From positions 62,001 through 126,000 of the forward strand of contig JAUCBJ010007854.1 of the NCBI GenBank assembly GCA_032718475.1: DNA of 64,000 nt, in the 5' to 3' direction. Below, one piece after another: positions 29,154-44,100 of the stretch. Every line of letters begins with the position of its first letter. Position 1 is the stretch's first letter. The translations under genes were made by a program, and so were the position numbers. The DNA is from Nemertoderma westbladi (lineage: Eukaryota > Xenacoelomorpha > Nemertodermatida > Nemertodermatidae). A model generated the notes under the pieces. That model had not been told where the DNA came from. It did no database searches and saw only the letters and a list, made by a program, of their open reading frames with translations.

Positions 29154-32100
29154 ATAGTCCATTAGATATAGTCCATTAGAATACACTGTACCAGGGTCTC
29201 TATGTAAACGTAGTGGTTGCAGATCCATTAGAATACACTGTACCAGGGTCACTATGTAAACGTAGTGGCTGCAGGTCCATTACAATACACTGTACTAGGG
29301 TCACTATGTAAACGTAGTGGCTGCAGATCCACTAGAATACACTGTACCAGGGTCACTATGTAAACGTAGAGGCTGCACATCCATTAGAATACGCTATACC
29401 AGGGTCGGTCACTATGTAAACGTAGTGGCTGCAGATCCATTAGAATACACTGTACCAGGGTCACTATGTAAACGTAGTGGCTGCAGATCCACTAGAATAC
29501 ACTGTACCAGGGTCACTATGTAAACGTAGAGGCTGCACAGCACATCCATTAGAATACGCTATACCAGGGTCGGTCACTATGTAAACGTAGTGGCTGCAGG
29601 TCCATTAGAAAACACTGTACCAGGGTCACTATGTAAACGTAGTGGCTGCAGATCCATTAGAATACACTGTACCAGGGTCACTATGTAAACGTAGTGGCTG
29701 CAGATCCATTAGAATACACTGTACCAGGGTCACTATGTAAACGTAGTGGCTGCAGATCCATTAGAATACACTGTACCAGGGTCACTATGTAAACGTAGTG
29801 GCTGCAGATCCATTAGAATACACTGTACCAGGGTCGGTCACTATGTAAACGTAGTGGCTGCAGGTCCATTAGAAAACAATGTACCAGGGTCACTATGTAA
29901 ACGTAGTGGCTGCAGATCCATTAGAATACACTGTACCAGGGTCACTATGTAAACGTAGTGGCTGCAGATCCATTAGAATACACTGTACCAGGGTCACTAT
30001 GTAAACGTAGTGGCTGCAGATCCAGTAGAATACACTGTACCAGGGTCTCTATGTAAACGTAGTGGCTGCAGATCCATTAGAATACACTGTACCAGGGTCA
30101 CTATGTAAACGTAGTGGCTGCAGATCCATTAGAATACACTGTACCAGGGTCACTATGTAAACGTAGTGGCTGCAGATCCAGTAGAATACACTGTACCAGG
30201 GTCACTATGTAAACGTAGTGGCTGCAGATCCATTAGAATACACTGTACCAGGGTCGGTCACTATGTAAACGTAGTGGCTGCAGGTCCATTAGAAAACAAT
30301 GTACCAGGGTCACTATGTAAACGTAGTGGCTGCAGGTCCATTAGAATACGCTGTACCAGGGTCACTATGTAAACGTAGTGGCTGCAGGTCCATTAGAATA
30401 CACTGTACCAGGGTCACTATGTAAACATAGTGGCTGCAGGTCCATTCGAAAACACTGTACCAGGGTCACTATGTAAACGTAGTGTCTGCAGGTCCATTAG
30501 AATACACTGTACCAGGGTCACTATGTAAACGTAGTGGCTGCAGATCCATTAGAATACACTGTACCAGGGTCACTATGTAAACGTAGTGGCTGCAGATCCA
30601 TTAGAATACACTGTACCAGGGTCACTATGTAAACGTAGTGGCTGCAGATCTATTAGAATACACTGTACCAGGGTCACTATGTAAACGTAGCGGCTGCAGA
30701 TCCATTAGAATACACTGTACCAGGGTCACTATGTAAACGTAGTGGATGCAGATCCATTAGAATACACTGTACCAGGGTCACTATGTAAACGTAGTGGCTG
30801 CAGATCCATTAGAATACACTGTACCAGGGTCACTATGTAAACGTAGTGGCTACAGATCCATTAGAATACACTGTACCAGGGTCACTATGTAAACGTAGTG
30901 GCTGCAGATCCATTAGAATACACTGTACCAGGGTCGGTCACTATGTAAACGTAGTGGCTGCAGGTCCATTAGAATACACTGTACCAGGGTCACTATGTAA
31001 ACGTAGTGGCTGCAGATCCATTAGAATACACTGTACCAGGGTCAATATGTAAACGTAGTGGCTGCAGATCCATTAGAATACACTGTACCAGGGTCGGTCA
31101 CTATGTAAACGTAGTGGCTGCAGGTCCATTATAAAACACTGTACCAGGGTCACTATGTAAACGTAGTGGCTGCAGATCCATTAGAATACACTGTACCAGG
31201 GTCGGTCACTATGTAAGCGTAGTGGCTGCAGGTCCATTAGAAAACACTGTACCAGGGTCGGTCACTATGTAAACGTAGTGGCTGCAGATCCATTAGAATA
31301 CACTGTACCAGGGTCGGTCACTATGTAAACGTAGTGGCTGCAGATCCACTAGAATACACTGTACCAGGGTCACTATGTAAACGTAGTGGCTGCAGATCCA
31401 TTAGAATACACTGTACCAGGGTCACTATGTAAACGTAGTGGCTGCAGGTCCATTATAAAACACTGTACCAGGGTCACTATGTAAACGTAGTGGCTGCAGA
31501 TCCACTAGAATACACTGTACCAGGGTCACTATGTAAACGTAGTGGCTGCAGATCCACTAGAATACACTGTACCAGGGTCACTATGTAAACGTAGTGGCTG
31601 CAGATCCACTAGAATACACTGTACCAGGGTCACTATGTAAACGTAGTGGCTGCAGATCCATTAGAATACACTGTACCAGGGTCACTATGTAAACGTAGTG
31701 GCTGCAGGTCCATTATAAAACACTGTACCAGGGTCACTATGTAAACGTAGTGGCTGCAGGTCCATTAGAAAACACTGTACCAGGGTCAATATGTAAACGT
31801 AGTGGCTGCAGATCCATTAGAATACACTGTACCAGGGTCACTATGTAAACGTAGTGGCTGCAGATCCATTAGAATACACTGTACCAGGGTCTCTATGTAA
31901 ACGTAGTGGCTGCAGATCCTTTAGAATACACTGTACCAGGGTCGGTCACTATGTAAACGTAGTGGCTGCAGATCCATTAGAATACACTGTACCAGGGTCA
32001 CTATGTAAACGTAGTGGCTGCAGATCCATTAGAATACACTGTACCAGGGTCTCTATGTAAACGTAGTGGCTGCAGATCCTTTAGAATACACTGTACCAGG

Positions 32101-35100
32101 GTCGGTCACTATGTAAACGTAGTGGCTGCAGATCCATTAGAATACACTGTACCAGGGTCACTATGTAAACGTAGTGGCTGCAGATCCATTAGAATACACT
32201 GTACCAGGGTCACTATGTAAACGTAGTGGCTGCAGATCCATTAGAATACACTGTACCAGGGTCACTATGTAAACGTAGTGGCTGCAGATCCATTAGAATA
32301 CACTGTACCAGGGTCACTATGTAAACGTAGTGGCTGCAGATCCATTAGAATACACTGTACCAGGGTCGGTCGCTATGTAAGAGTAGTGGCTGCAGGTCCA
32401 TTAGAATACACTGTACCAGGGTCACTATGTAAACGTAGTGGCTGCAGATCCATTAGAATACACTGTACCAGGGTCGGTCACTATGTAAGCGTAGTGGCTG
32501 CAGGTCCATTAGAAAACACTGTACCAGGGTCACTATGTAAACGTAGTGGCTGCAGGTCCATTAGAATACACTGTACCAGGGTCACTATGTAAACGTAGTG
32601 GCTGCAGATCCATTAGAATACACTGTACCAGGGTCGGTCGCTATGTAAGAGTAGTGGCTGCAGGTCCATTAGAATACACTGTACCAGGGTCACTATGTAA
32701 ACGTAGTGGCTGCAGATCCATTAGAATACACTGTACCAGGGTCGGTCTCTATGTAAACGTAGTGGCTCCAGATCCATTAGAATACACTGTACCAGGGTCA
32801 CTATGTAAAAGTAGTGGCTGCAGATCCATTAGAATACACTGTACCAGGGTCACTATGTAAACGTAGTGGCTGCAGATCCATTAGAATACACCGTACCAGG
32901 GTCACTATGTAAACGTAGTGGCTGCAGATCCATTAGAATACACTGTACCAGGGTCGGTCACTATGTAACCGTAGTGGCTGCAGATCCATTAGAATACACT
33001 GTACCAGGGTCACTATGTAAACCTAGTGGCTGCAGATCCATTAGAATACACTGTACCAGGGTCACTATGTAAACGTAGTGGCTGCAGATCCATTAGAATA
33101 CACTGTACCAGGGTCACTATGTAAACGTAGTGGCTGCAGATCCATTAGAATACACTGTACCAGGGTCGGTCACTATGTAACCGTAGTGGCTGCAGATCCA
33201 TTAGAATACACTGTACCAGGGTCACTATGTAAACGTAGTGGCTGCAGATCCATTAGAATACACTGTACCAGGGTCGGTCACTATGTAACCGTAGTGGCTG
33301 CAGATCCATTAGAATACACTGTACCAGGGTCACTATGTAAACGTAGTGGCTGCAGATCCATTAGAATACACTGTACCAGGGTCACTATGTAAACGTAGTG
33401 GCTGCAGATCCATTAGAATACACTGTACCAGGGTCACTATGTAAACGTAGTGGCTGCAGATCCATTAGAATACACTGTACCAGGGTCGGTCACTATGTAA
33501 ACGTAGTGGCTGCAGATCCATTAGAATACACTGTACCAGGGTCTCTATGTAAACGTAGTGGCTCCAGATCCATTAGAATACACTGTACCAGGGTCACTAT
33601 GTAAAAGTAGTGGCTGCAGATCCATTAGAATACACTGTACCAGGGTCACTATGTAAACGTAGTGGCTGCAGATCCATTAGAATACACTGTACCAGGGTCG
33701 GTCACTATGTAACCGTAGTGGCTGCAGATCCATTAGAATACACTGTACCAGGGTCACTATGTAAACCTAGTGGCTGCAGATCCATTAGAATACACTGTAC
33801 CAGGGTCACTATGTAAACGTAGTGGCTGCAGATCCATTAGAATACACTGTACCAGGGTCACTATGTAAACGTAGTGGCTGCAGATCCAGTAGAATACACT
33901 GTACCAGGGTCACTATGTAAACGTAGTGGCTGCAGATCCATTAGAATACACTGTACCAGGGTCGGTCACTATGTAAACGTAGTGGCTGCAGGTCCATTAG
34001 AAAACAATGTACCAGGGTCACTATGTAAACGTAGTGGCTGCAGGTCCATTATAATACGCTGTACCAGGGTCACTATGTAAACGTAGTGGCTGCAGGTCCA
34101 TTAGAATACACTGTACCAGGGTCACTATGTAAACGTAGTGGCTGCAGGTCCATTAGAAAACACTGTACCAGGGTCACTATGTAAACGTAGTGTCTGCAGG
34201 TCCATTAGAATACACTGTACCAGGGTCACTATGTAAACGTAGTGGCTGCAGATCCATTAGAATACACTGTACCAGGGTCACTATGTAAACGTAGTGGCTG
34301 CAGATCCATTAGAATACACTGTACCAGGGTCACTATGTAAACGTAGTGGCTGCAGATCCATTAGAATACACTGTACCAGGGTCACTATGTAAACGTAGTG
34401 GCTGCAGATCTATTAGAATACACTGTACCAGGGTCACTATGTAAACGTAGTGGCTGCAGATCCATTAGAATACACTGTAACAGGGTCGGTCACTATGTAA
34501 ACGTAGTGGCTGCAGGTCCATTAGAAAACACTGTACCAGGGTCGGTCACTATGTAAACGTAGTGGCTGCAGGTCCATTAGAATACACTGTACCAGGGTCA
34601 CTATGTAAACGTAGTGGCTGCAGATCCATTATAATACACTGTACCAGGGTCACTATGTAAACGTAGTGGCTGCAGATCCATTAGAATACACTGTACCAGG
34701 GTCGGTCACTATGTAAACGTAGTGGCTGCAGGTCCATTAGAATACACTGTACCAGGGTCACTATGTAAACGTAGTGGCTGCAGATCCATTAGAATACACC
34801 GTACCAGGGTCACTATGTAAACGTAGTGGCTGCAGATCCATTAGAATACACTGTACCAGGGTCGGTCACTATGTAAACGTAGTGGCTGCAGGTCCATTAT
34901 AAAACACTGTACCAGGGTCACTATGTAAACGTAGTGGCTGCAGATCCATTAGAATACACTGTACCAGGGTCGGTCACTATGTAAACGTAGTGGCTGCAGG
35001 TCCATTACAAAACACTGTACCAGGGTCGGTCACTATGTAAACGTAGTGGCTGCAGATCCATTAGAATACACTGTACCAGGGTCACTATGTAAGCGTAGTG

Positions 35101-35993
35101 GCTGCAGGTCCATTAGAAAACACTGTACCAGGGTCGGTCACTATGTAAACGTAGTGGCTGCAGATCCATTAGAATACACTGTACCAGGGTCGGTCACTAT
35201 GTAAACGTAGTGGCTGCAGATCCACTAGAATACACTGTACCAGGGTCACTATGTAAACGTAGTGGCTGCAGATCCATTAGAATACACTGTACCAGGGTCA
35301 CTATGTAAACGTAGTGGCTGCAGGTCCATTAGAAAACAATGTACCAGGGTCACTATGTAAACGTAGTGGCTGCAGGTCCATTAGAATACGCTGTACCAGG
35401 GTCACTATGTAAACGTAGTGGCTGCAGGTCCATTAGAATACACTGTACCAGGGTCACTATGTAAACGTAGTGGCTGCAGGTCCATTAGAAAACACTGTAC
35501 CAGGGTCACTATGTAAACGTAGTGTCTGCAGGTCCATTAGAATACACTGTACCAGGGTCACTATGTAAACGTAGTGGCTGCAGATCCATTAGAATACACT
35601 GTACCAGGGTCACTATGTAAACGTAGTAGCTGCAGATCCATTAGAATACACTGTACCAGGGTCACTATGTAAACGTAGTGGCTGCAGGTCCATTAGAAAA
35701 CACTGTACCAGGGTCACTATGTAAACGTAGTGGCTGCAGATCCATTAGAATACACTGTACCAGGGTCACTATGTAAACGTAGTGGCTGCAGATCCATTAG
35801 AATACACTGTACCAGGGTCACTATGTAAACGTAGTGGCTGCAGATCCAGTAGAATACACTGTACCAGGGTCACTATGTAAACGTAGTGGCTGCAGATCCA
35901 TTAGAATACACTGTACCAGGGTCGGTCACTATGTAAACGTAGTGGCTGCTGGTCCATTAGAAAACAATGTACCAGGGTCACTATGTAAACGTA
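29154..35993. repeat. Satellite A, block 2
   Basis: Continuation of the 52/56-bp array, about 128 units. Local higher-order duplications are visible: the run of variant units near 33870-34440 (GATCCAGTAGAA, AAAACAATGTACC, ATAATACGC) repeats the order seen near 30170-30700 and 35840. Variants include TCTCTATG for TCACTATG and GCAGGTCC for GCAGATCC. Confidence 0.95.
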
Positions 35994-37414
35994 CTACTAC
36001 TAGGATCGGCATGCTGCATTGCAGCTGCATTTTTAAGAATGCTGTGCCGGCTTGTCAACAAAATTGCACCGCCACAACTCCCTATCACCCATGACATTTG
36101 CTAGATCATCCGCATCTTTAAGGCCAGTGTCCTTTAAGATGCGTCTCAAGAAAGTCATGGGCTGTCCACCATGCTTATTTACTCCATGAGGCTGCCAAAG
36201 TACAAGATTATGCACTGGCTGGTCCTCACGGCGAAAGCAATGTCCTGCAAAGCGGAGGCGATTTTGTTCTAGTGTCAAGCTTGGGGGAACCAATGAGACA
36301 CCTCCAATGTTATATAGTGTCTGGTTGGAGATGTGTGCATTGTACTTGACACAATGTACCCGGCGTAGCATTCTTGTGAATGTGCCATCCAGAGATTTGG
36401 TGTCCTCAGCAGTTAGAGCCCAGCATGGACTCCCGTAGAGGAGTACTGGAACTACTGCTGCTCTAAATAATCGGACCTTAAGTTTCCGATTAATTCTAGG
36501 TGACTTCCAAATCCTGGAAAGCCTATTCAAGGCTGCCCATGCCTTTCCCTTACGTATTCGAAGGTCCTCACCTGACTTCCGGATCCATGATCCCAGGTAA
36601 CAGAAGTCGTCCACATGCTCAAGCATACCATCCTTTGAGCTTATGCTCATCCGATCAGAGACTTGCTGAGGACTTTCAAAGTTAACTGTCAGAATTTTGG
36701 TCTTTCTGGAGTTAATAAAAAGACCAACACTAGAAGCAGCATGTTCTAATGAGCTGAGGAGCCGCTGGGCTCCCTCTAATGATTCTGAGAGTACTCCTAA
36801 GTCATCAGCAAAGTCTAGATCAGTTAGGTACTTGGCAGGATTTCCTCGACTTCTGGAGCCAGTAGGTGGAGTTATCATCACTCCATCATCATTATGATGA
36901 TCTAAGGACATGCGTAGAACATAGTCAACCACAATAATGAACAAGAATGGTGCAAGTGTGTCTCCTTGGAGGACGCCCCATAACACTTCAAATGGTTCTG
37001 TGTCACCGTCAACAGTAGACACAAATGTTGTCGAACCATCGTATACTGATCTGATTGCTGCAATAATTTCATCAGGAATCCCATATAATGAAAGTATGCT
37101 GAACATACGTGAGCGAGAGACTGAATCAAAGGCCTTGAAGAAGTCAACAAAGATAACAGCCAGATGCCTGTCTTTCTTTTTTGATAACTCTTCAATTATC
37201 CTTCTAAGTGCCAAAATGGGCTCCATGGTCCCACGACCTTTACGGAACCCATTCTGATTTCCACGTAGCAGTCTCTCAATGGGATCCCTGATGCGATTTA
37301 ATAGAATTCTATTGTATAGTTTTGCAGCAATCGAGATCAATGAGATTCCCCGAAAAGAACCATAGAGTGTTAGGTTGCCCTTCTTGGGAACTGGCACCAA
37401 CTTATTTGTTTTTT
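35994..37414 (-). mobile_element. 5'-truncated TAG-tailed non-LTR element in satellite A
   Basis: 1.42 kb insertion in the minus orientation. ATGTAAACGTA occurs immediately before (35983-35993) and after (37415-37425), an 11-bp target-site duplication within the satellite unit. The 3' end is (TAG)n; the 5' end stops at VPVPKKG plus a few residues. Closely similar to the copies at 626, 28940 and 61914. Confidence 0.93.
36033..37410 (-). pseudogene. Reverse transcriptase C-terminal 455 residues (5' truncated)
   Basis: Open without a stop from the 5' junction to the TAA that follows K-P-A-Q-H-S. Numbering from the first in-frame start codon: GNQNGFRKGRGTMEPI at about 47-62, catalytic VDF at 85-87, GVLQGDTLAPFLF at about 142-154, catalytic F-A-D-D at 197-200, INSRKTKILTV near 224-234. 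Then the thumb region with YLGSWIRKSG, IWKSPRI, VVPVLLYGSPCW, and a C-terminal RFAGHCFRREDQPVHNLVLW. The catalytic palm is intact but the endonuclease and fingers are missing, so the copy is dead on arrival. The microsatellite tail instead of poly-A is reminiscent of RTE-type elements, but I do not assign a clade with confidence. Confidence 0.9.
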
Positions 37415-40400
37415 ATGTAAACGTAGTGGCTGCAGGTCCATTAGAATACGCTGTACCAGGGTCACTATGTAAACGTAGTGGCTGCAGGTCCATTAGAATA
37501 CACTGTACCAGGGTCACTATGTAAACGTAGTGGCTGCAGGTCCATTAGAAAACACTGTACCAGGGTCACTATGTAAACGTAGTGTCTGCAGGTCCATTAG
37601 AATACACTGTACCAGGGTCACTATGTAAACGTAGTGGCTGCAGATCCATTAGAATACACTGTACCAGGGTCACTATGTAAACGTAGTGGCTGCAGATCCA
37701 TTAGAATACACTGTACCAGGGTCTCTATGTAAACGTAGTGGCTGCAGATCCATTAGAATACACTGTACCAGGGTCACTATGTAAACGTAGTGGCTGCAGA
37801 TCCATTAGAATACACTGTACCAGGGTCACTATGTAAACGTAGTGGCTGCAGATCCATTAGAATACACTGTACCAGGGTCACTATGTAAACGTAGTGGCTG
37901 CAGATCCATTAGAATACACTGTACCAGGGTCTCTATGTAAACGTAGTGGCTGCAGATCCATTAGAATACACTGTACCAGGGTCACTATGTAAACGTAGTG
38001 GCTGCAGATCCATTAGAATACACTGTACCAGGGTCACTATGTAAACGTAGTGGCTGCAGATCCATTAGAATACACTGTACCAGGGTCTCTATGTAAACGT
38101 AGTGGCTGCAGATCCATTAGAATACACTGTACCAGGGTCACTATGTAAACGTAGTGGCTGCAGATCCATTAGAATACACTGTACCAGGGTCTCTATGTAA
38201 ACGTAGTGGCTGCAGATCCATTAGAATACACTGTACCAGGGTCACTATGTAAACGTAGTGGCTGCAGATCCATTAGAATACACTGTACCAGGGTCACTAT
38301 GTAAACGTAGTGGCTGCAGATCCATTAGAATACACTGTACCAGGGTCTCTATGTAAACGTAGTGGCTGCAGATCCATTAGAATACACTGTACCAGGGTCA
38401 CTATGTAAACGTAGTGGCTGCAGATCCATTAGAATACACTGTACCAGGGTCACTATGTAAACGTAGTGGCTGCAGGTCCATTAGAATACACTGTACCAGG
38501 GTCACTATGTAAACGTAGTGGCTGCAGATCTATTAGAATACACTGTACCAGGGTCACTATGTAAACGTAGTGGCTGCAGATCCATTAGAATACACTGTAC
38601 CAGGGTCGGTCACTATGTAAACGTAGTGGCTGCAGGTCCATTAGAAAACACTGTACCAGGGTCGGTCACTATGTAAACGTAGTGGCTGCAGGTCCATTAG
38701 AATACACTGTACCAGGGTCACTATGTAAACGTAGTGGCTGCAGATCCATTAGAATACACTGTACCAGGGTCACTATGTAAACGTAGTGGCTGCAGATCCA
38801 TTAGAATACACTGTACCAGGGTCGGTCACTATGTAAACGTAGTGGCTGCAGGTCCATTAGAATACACTGTACCAGGGTCACTATGTAAACGTAGTGGCTG
38901 CAGATCCATTAGAATACACCGTACCAGGGTCACTATGTAAACGTAGTGGCTGCAGATCCATTAGAATACACTGTACCAGGGTCGGTCACTATGTAAACGT
39001 AGTGGCTGCAGGTCCATTATAAAACACTGTACCAGGGTCACTATGTAAACGTAGTGGCTGCAGATCCATTAGAATACACTGTACCAGGGTCGGTCACTAT
39101 GTAAACGTAGAGGCTGCAGGTCCATTAGAAAACACTGTACCAGGGTCGGTCACTATGTAAACGTAGTGGCTGCAGATCCATTAGAATACACTGTACCAGG
39201 GTCACTATGTAAGCGTAGTGGCTGCAGGTCCATTAGAAAACACTGTACCAGGGTCGGTCACTATGTAAACGTAGTGGCTGCAGATCCATTAGAATACACT
39301 GTACCAGGGTCGGTCACTATGTAAACGTAGTGGCTGCAGATCCACTAGAATACACTGTACCAGGGTCACTATGTAAACGTAGTGGCTGCAGATCCATTAG
39401 AATACACTGTACCAGGGTCACTATGTAAACGTAGTGGCTGCAGGTCCATTAGAAAACACTGTACCAGGGTCACTATGTAAACGTAGTGGCTGCAGGTCCA
39501 TTAGAAAACACTGTACCAGGGTCAATATGTAAACGTAGTGGCTGCAGATCCATTAGAATACACTGTACCAGGGTCACTATGTAAACGTAGTGGCTGCAGG
39601 TCCATTAGAAAACACTGTACCAGGGTCAATATGTAAACGTAGTGGCTGCAGATCCATTAGAATACACTGTACCAGGGTCACTATGTAAACGTAGTGGCTG
39701 CAGGTCCATTAGAAAACACTGTACCAGGGTCACTATGTAAACGTAGTGGCTGCAGGTCCATTAGAAAACACTGTACCAGGGTCAATATGTAAACGTAGTG
39801 GCTGCAGATCCATTAGAATACACTGTACCAGGGTCACTATATAAACGTAGTAGCTGCAGATCCATTAGAATACACTGTACCAGGGTCGGTCACTATGTAA
39901 GCGTAGTGGCTGCAGGTCCATTAGAATACACTGTACCAGGGTCGGTCAATATGTAAACGTAGTGGCTGCAGATCCATTAGAATACACTGTACCAGGGTCA
40001 CTATGTAAACGTAGTGGCTGCAGATCCATTAGAATACACTGTACCAGGGTCGGTCAATATGTAAACGTAGTGGCTGCAGATCCATTAGAATACACTGTAC
40101 CAGGGTCACTATATAAACGTAGTAGCTGCAGATCCATTAGAATACACTGTACCAGGGTCGGTCACTATGTAAGCGTAGTGGCTGCAGGTCCATTAGAATA
40201 CACTGTACCAGGGTCGGTCAATATGTAAACGTAGTGGCTGCAGATCCATTAGAATACACTGTACCAGGGTCACTATATAAACGTAGTAGCTGCAGATCCA
40301 TTAGAATACACTGTACCAGGGTCGGTCACTATGTAAACGTAGAGGCTGCAGATCCATTAGAATACACTGTACCAGGGTTACTATGTAAACGTAGTGGCTG

Positions 40401-41130
40401 CAGATCCATTAGAATACACTGTACCAGGGTCACTATATAAACGTAGTAGCTGCAGATCCATTAGAATACACTGTACCAGGGTCGGTCACTATGTAAACGT
40501 AGTGGCTGCAGATCCATTAGAATACACTGTACCAGGGTCACTATGTAAACGTAGTGGCTGCAGATCCATTACAATACACTGTACCAGGGTCTCTATGTAA
40601 ACGTAGTGGCTGCAGATCCATTAGAATACACTGTACCAGGGTCGGTCAATATGTAAACGTAGAAGCTGCAGATCCATTAGAATACACTGTACCAGGGTCA
40701 CTATGTAAACGTAGTGGGTGCAGATCCATTAGAATACACTGTACCAGGGTCACTATGTAAACGTAGTGGCTGCAGATCCATTAGAATACACTGTACCAGG
40801 GTAACTATGTAAACGTAGTGGCTGCAGATCCATTACAATACACTGTACCAAAGGTCACTATGTAAACGTAGTGGCTGCAGATCCATTAGAATACACTGTA
40901 CCAGGGTAACTATGTAAACGTAGTGGCTGCAGATCCATTAGAATACACTGTACCAGGGTAACTATGTAAACGTAGTGGCTGCAGATCCATTACAATACAC
41001 TGTACCAAAGGTCACTATGTAAACGTAGTGGCTGCAGGTCCATTAGAATACACTGTACCAGGGACACTATGTAAACGTAGTGGCTGCAGATCCATTATAA
41101 TACACTGTACCAGGGTCACTATGTAAACGT
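37415..41130. repeat. Satellite A, block 3
   Basis: Continuation of the 52/56-bp array to its right border. Several long duplicated sub-blocks: TCTCTATG units recur every third or fourth unit between 37720 and 38350, and ATATAAACGTAGTAGCTG variants cluster at 39840-40450. The last complete motif is TCACTATGTAAACGT at 41116-41130, where satellite B starts abruptly. Confidence 0.95.
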
Positions 41131-44100
41131 GTGTGATACTAAAAATAAGACCATTAGTAAAGGAACCCAGTTGTGTGTGATACTAACAATAAGACCATTA
41201 GTAAAGGAACCCAGTTGTGTGTGATACTAACAATAAGACCATTAGTAAAGGAACCCAGTTGTGTGTGATACTAACAATAAGACCATTAGTAAAGGAACCC
41301 AGTTGTGTGTGATACTAACAATAAGACCATTAGTAAAGGAACCCAGTTGTGTGTGATACTAACAATAAGACCATTAGTAAAGGAACCCAGTTGTGTGTGA
41401 TACTAACAATAAGACCATTAGTAAAGGAACCCAGTTGTGTGTGATACTAACAATAAGACCATTAGTAAAGGAACCCAGTTGTGTGTGATACTAACAATAA
41501 GACCATTAGCAAAGGAACCCAGTTGTGTGTGATACTAACAATAAGACCATTAGTAAAGGAACCCAGTTGTGTGTGATACTAACAATAAGACCATTAGTAA
41601 AGGAACCCAGTTGTGTGTGATACTAACAATAAGACCATTAGTAAAGGAACCCAGTTGTGTGTGATACTAACAATAAGACCATTAGTAAAGGAACCCAGTT
41701 GTGTGTGATACTAACAATAAGACCATTAGTAAAGGAACCCAGTTGTGTGTGATACTAACAATAAGACCATTAGTAAAGGAACCCAGTTGTGTGTGATACT
41801 AACAATAAGACCATTAGTAAAGGAACCCAGTTGTGTGTGATACTAACAATAAGACCATTAGTAAAGGAACCCAGTTGTGTGTGATACTAACAATAAGACC
41901 ATTAGTAAAGGAACCCAGTTGTGTGTGATACTAACAATAAGACCATTAGTAAAGGAACCCAGTTGTGTGTGATACTAACAATAAGACCATTAGTAAAGGA
42001 ACCCAGTTGTGTGTAATACTAACAATAAGACCATTAGTAAAGGAACCCAGTTGTGTGTGATACTAACAATAATACCATTAGTAAAGGAACCCAGTTGTGT
42101 GTGATACTAACAATAAGACCATTAGTAAAGGAACCCAGTTGTGTGTGATACTAACAATAAGACCATTAGTAAAGGAACCCAGTTGTGTGTGATACTAACA
42201 ATAAGACCATTAGTAAAGGAACCCAGTTGTGTGTGATACTAACAATAAGACCATTAGTAAAGGAACCCAGTTGTGTGTGATACTAACAATAAGACCATTA
42301 GTAAAGGAACCCAGTTGTGTGTGATACTAACAATAAGACCATTAGTAAAGGAACCCAGTTGTGTGTAATACTAACAATAAGACCATTAGTAAAGGAACCC
42401 AGTTGTGTGTGATACTAACAATAATACCATTAGTAAAGGAACCCAGTTGTGTGTGATACTAACAATAAGACCATTAGTAAAGGAACCCAGTTGTGTGTGA
42501 TACTAACAATAAGACCATTAGTAAAGGAACCCAGTTGTGTGTGATACTAACAATAAGACCATTAGTAAAGGAACCCAGTTGTGTGTGATACTAACAATAA
42601 GACCATTAGTAAAGGAACCCAGTTGTGTGTGATACTAACAATAAGACCATTAGTAAAGGAACCCAGTTGTGTGTGATACTAACAATAAGACCATTAGTAA
42701 AGGAACCCAGTTGTGTGTGTGATACTAACAATAAGACCATTAGTAAAGGAACCCAGTTGTGTGTGATACTAACAATAAGACCATTATTAAAGGAACCCAG
42801 TTGTGTGTGATACTAACAATAAGACCATTAGTAAAGGAACCCAGTTGTGTGTGTGATACTAACAATAAGACCATTAGTAAAGGAACCCAGTTGTGTGTGA
42901 TACTATCAATAAGACCATTATTAAAGGAACCCAGTTGTGTGTGATACTATCAATAAGACCATTATTAAAGGAACCCAGTTGTGTGTGATACTAACAATAA
43001 GACCATTATTAAAGGAACCCAGTTGTGTGTGATACTAACAATAAGACCATTAGTAAAGGAACCCAGTTGTGTGTGATACTAACAATAAGACCATTATTAA
43101 AGGAACCCAGTTGTGTGTGATACTAACAATAAGACCATTATTAAAGGAACCCAGTTGTGTGTGATACTAACAATAAGACCATTATTAAAGGAACCCAGTT
43201 GTGTGTGATACTAACAATAAGACCATTAGTAAAGGAACCCAGTTGTGTGTGATACTAACAATAAGACCATTATTAAAGGAACCCAGTTGTGTGTGATACT
43301 AACAATAAGACCATTAGTAAAGGAACCCAGTTGTGTGTGATACTAACAATAAGACCATTAGTAAAGGAACCCAGTTGTGTGTGATACTAACAATAAGACC
43401 ATTATTAAAGGAACCCAGTTGTGTGTGATACTAACAATAAGACCATTAGTAAAGGAACCCAGTTGTGTGTGATACTAACAATAAGACCATTAGTAAAGGA
43501 ACCCAGTTGTGTGTGATACTAACAATAAGACCATTATTAAAGGAACCCAGTTGTGTGTGATACTAACAATAAGACCATTAGTAAAGGAACCCAGTTGTGT
43601 GTGATACTAACAATAAGACCATTAGTAAAGGAACCCAGTTGTGTGTGATACTAACAATAAGACCATTATTAAAGGAACCCAGTTGTGTGTGATACTAACA
43701 ATAAGACCATTAGTAAAGGAACCCAGTTGTGTGTGTGATACTAACAATAAGACCATTAGTACAGGAACACAGTTGTGTGTGATACTAACAATAAGACCAT
43801 TAGTAAAGGAACCCAGTTGTGTGTGATACTAACAATAAGACCATTAGTAAAGGAACCCAGTTGTGTGTGATACTAACAATAAGACCATTAGTAAAGGAAC
43901 CCAGTTGTGTGTGATACTAACAATAAGACCATTAGTAAAGGAACCCAGTTGTGTGTGATACTAACAATAAGACCATTAGTAAAGGAACCCAGTTGTGTGT
44001 GATACTAACAATAAGACCATTAGTAAAGGAACCCAGTTGTGTGTGATACTAACAATAAGACCATTAGTAAAGGAACCCAGTTGTGTGTGATACTAACAAT

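Noticed and set aside
26614-40760. Series of 68-129-codon frames with LEYTVPGSLCKRSGCRSI
   Set aside because: Translation of satellite A; length set by the 108-bp dimer, with stops wherever the 52/56 order changes.
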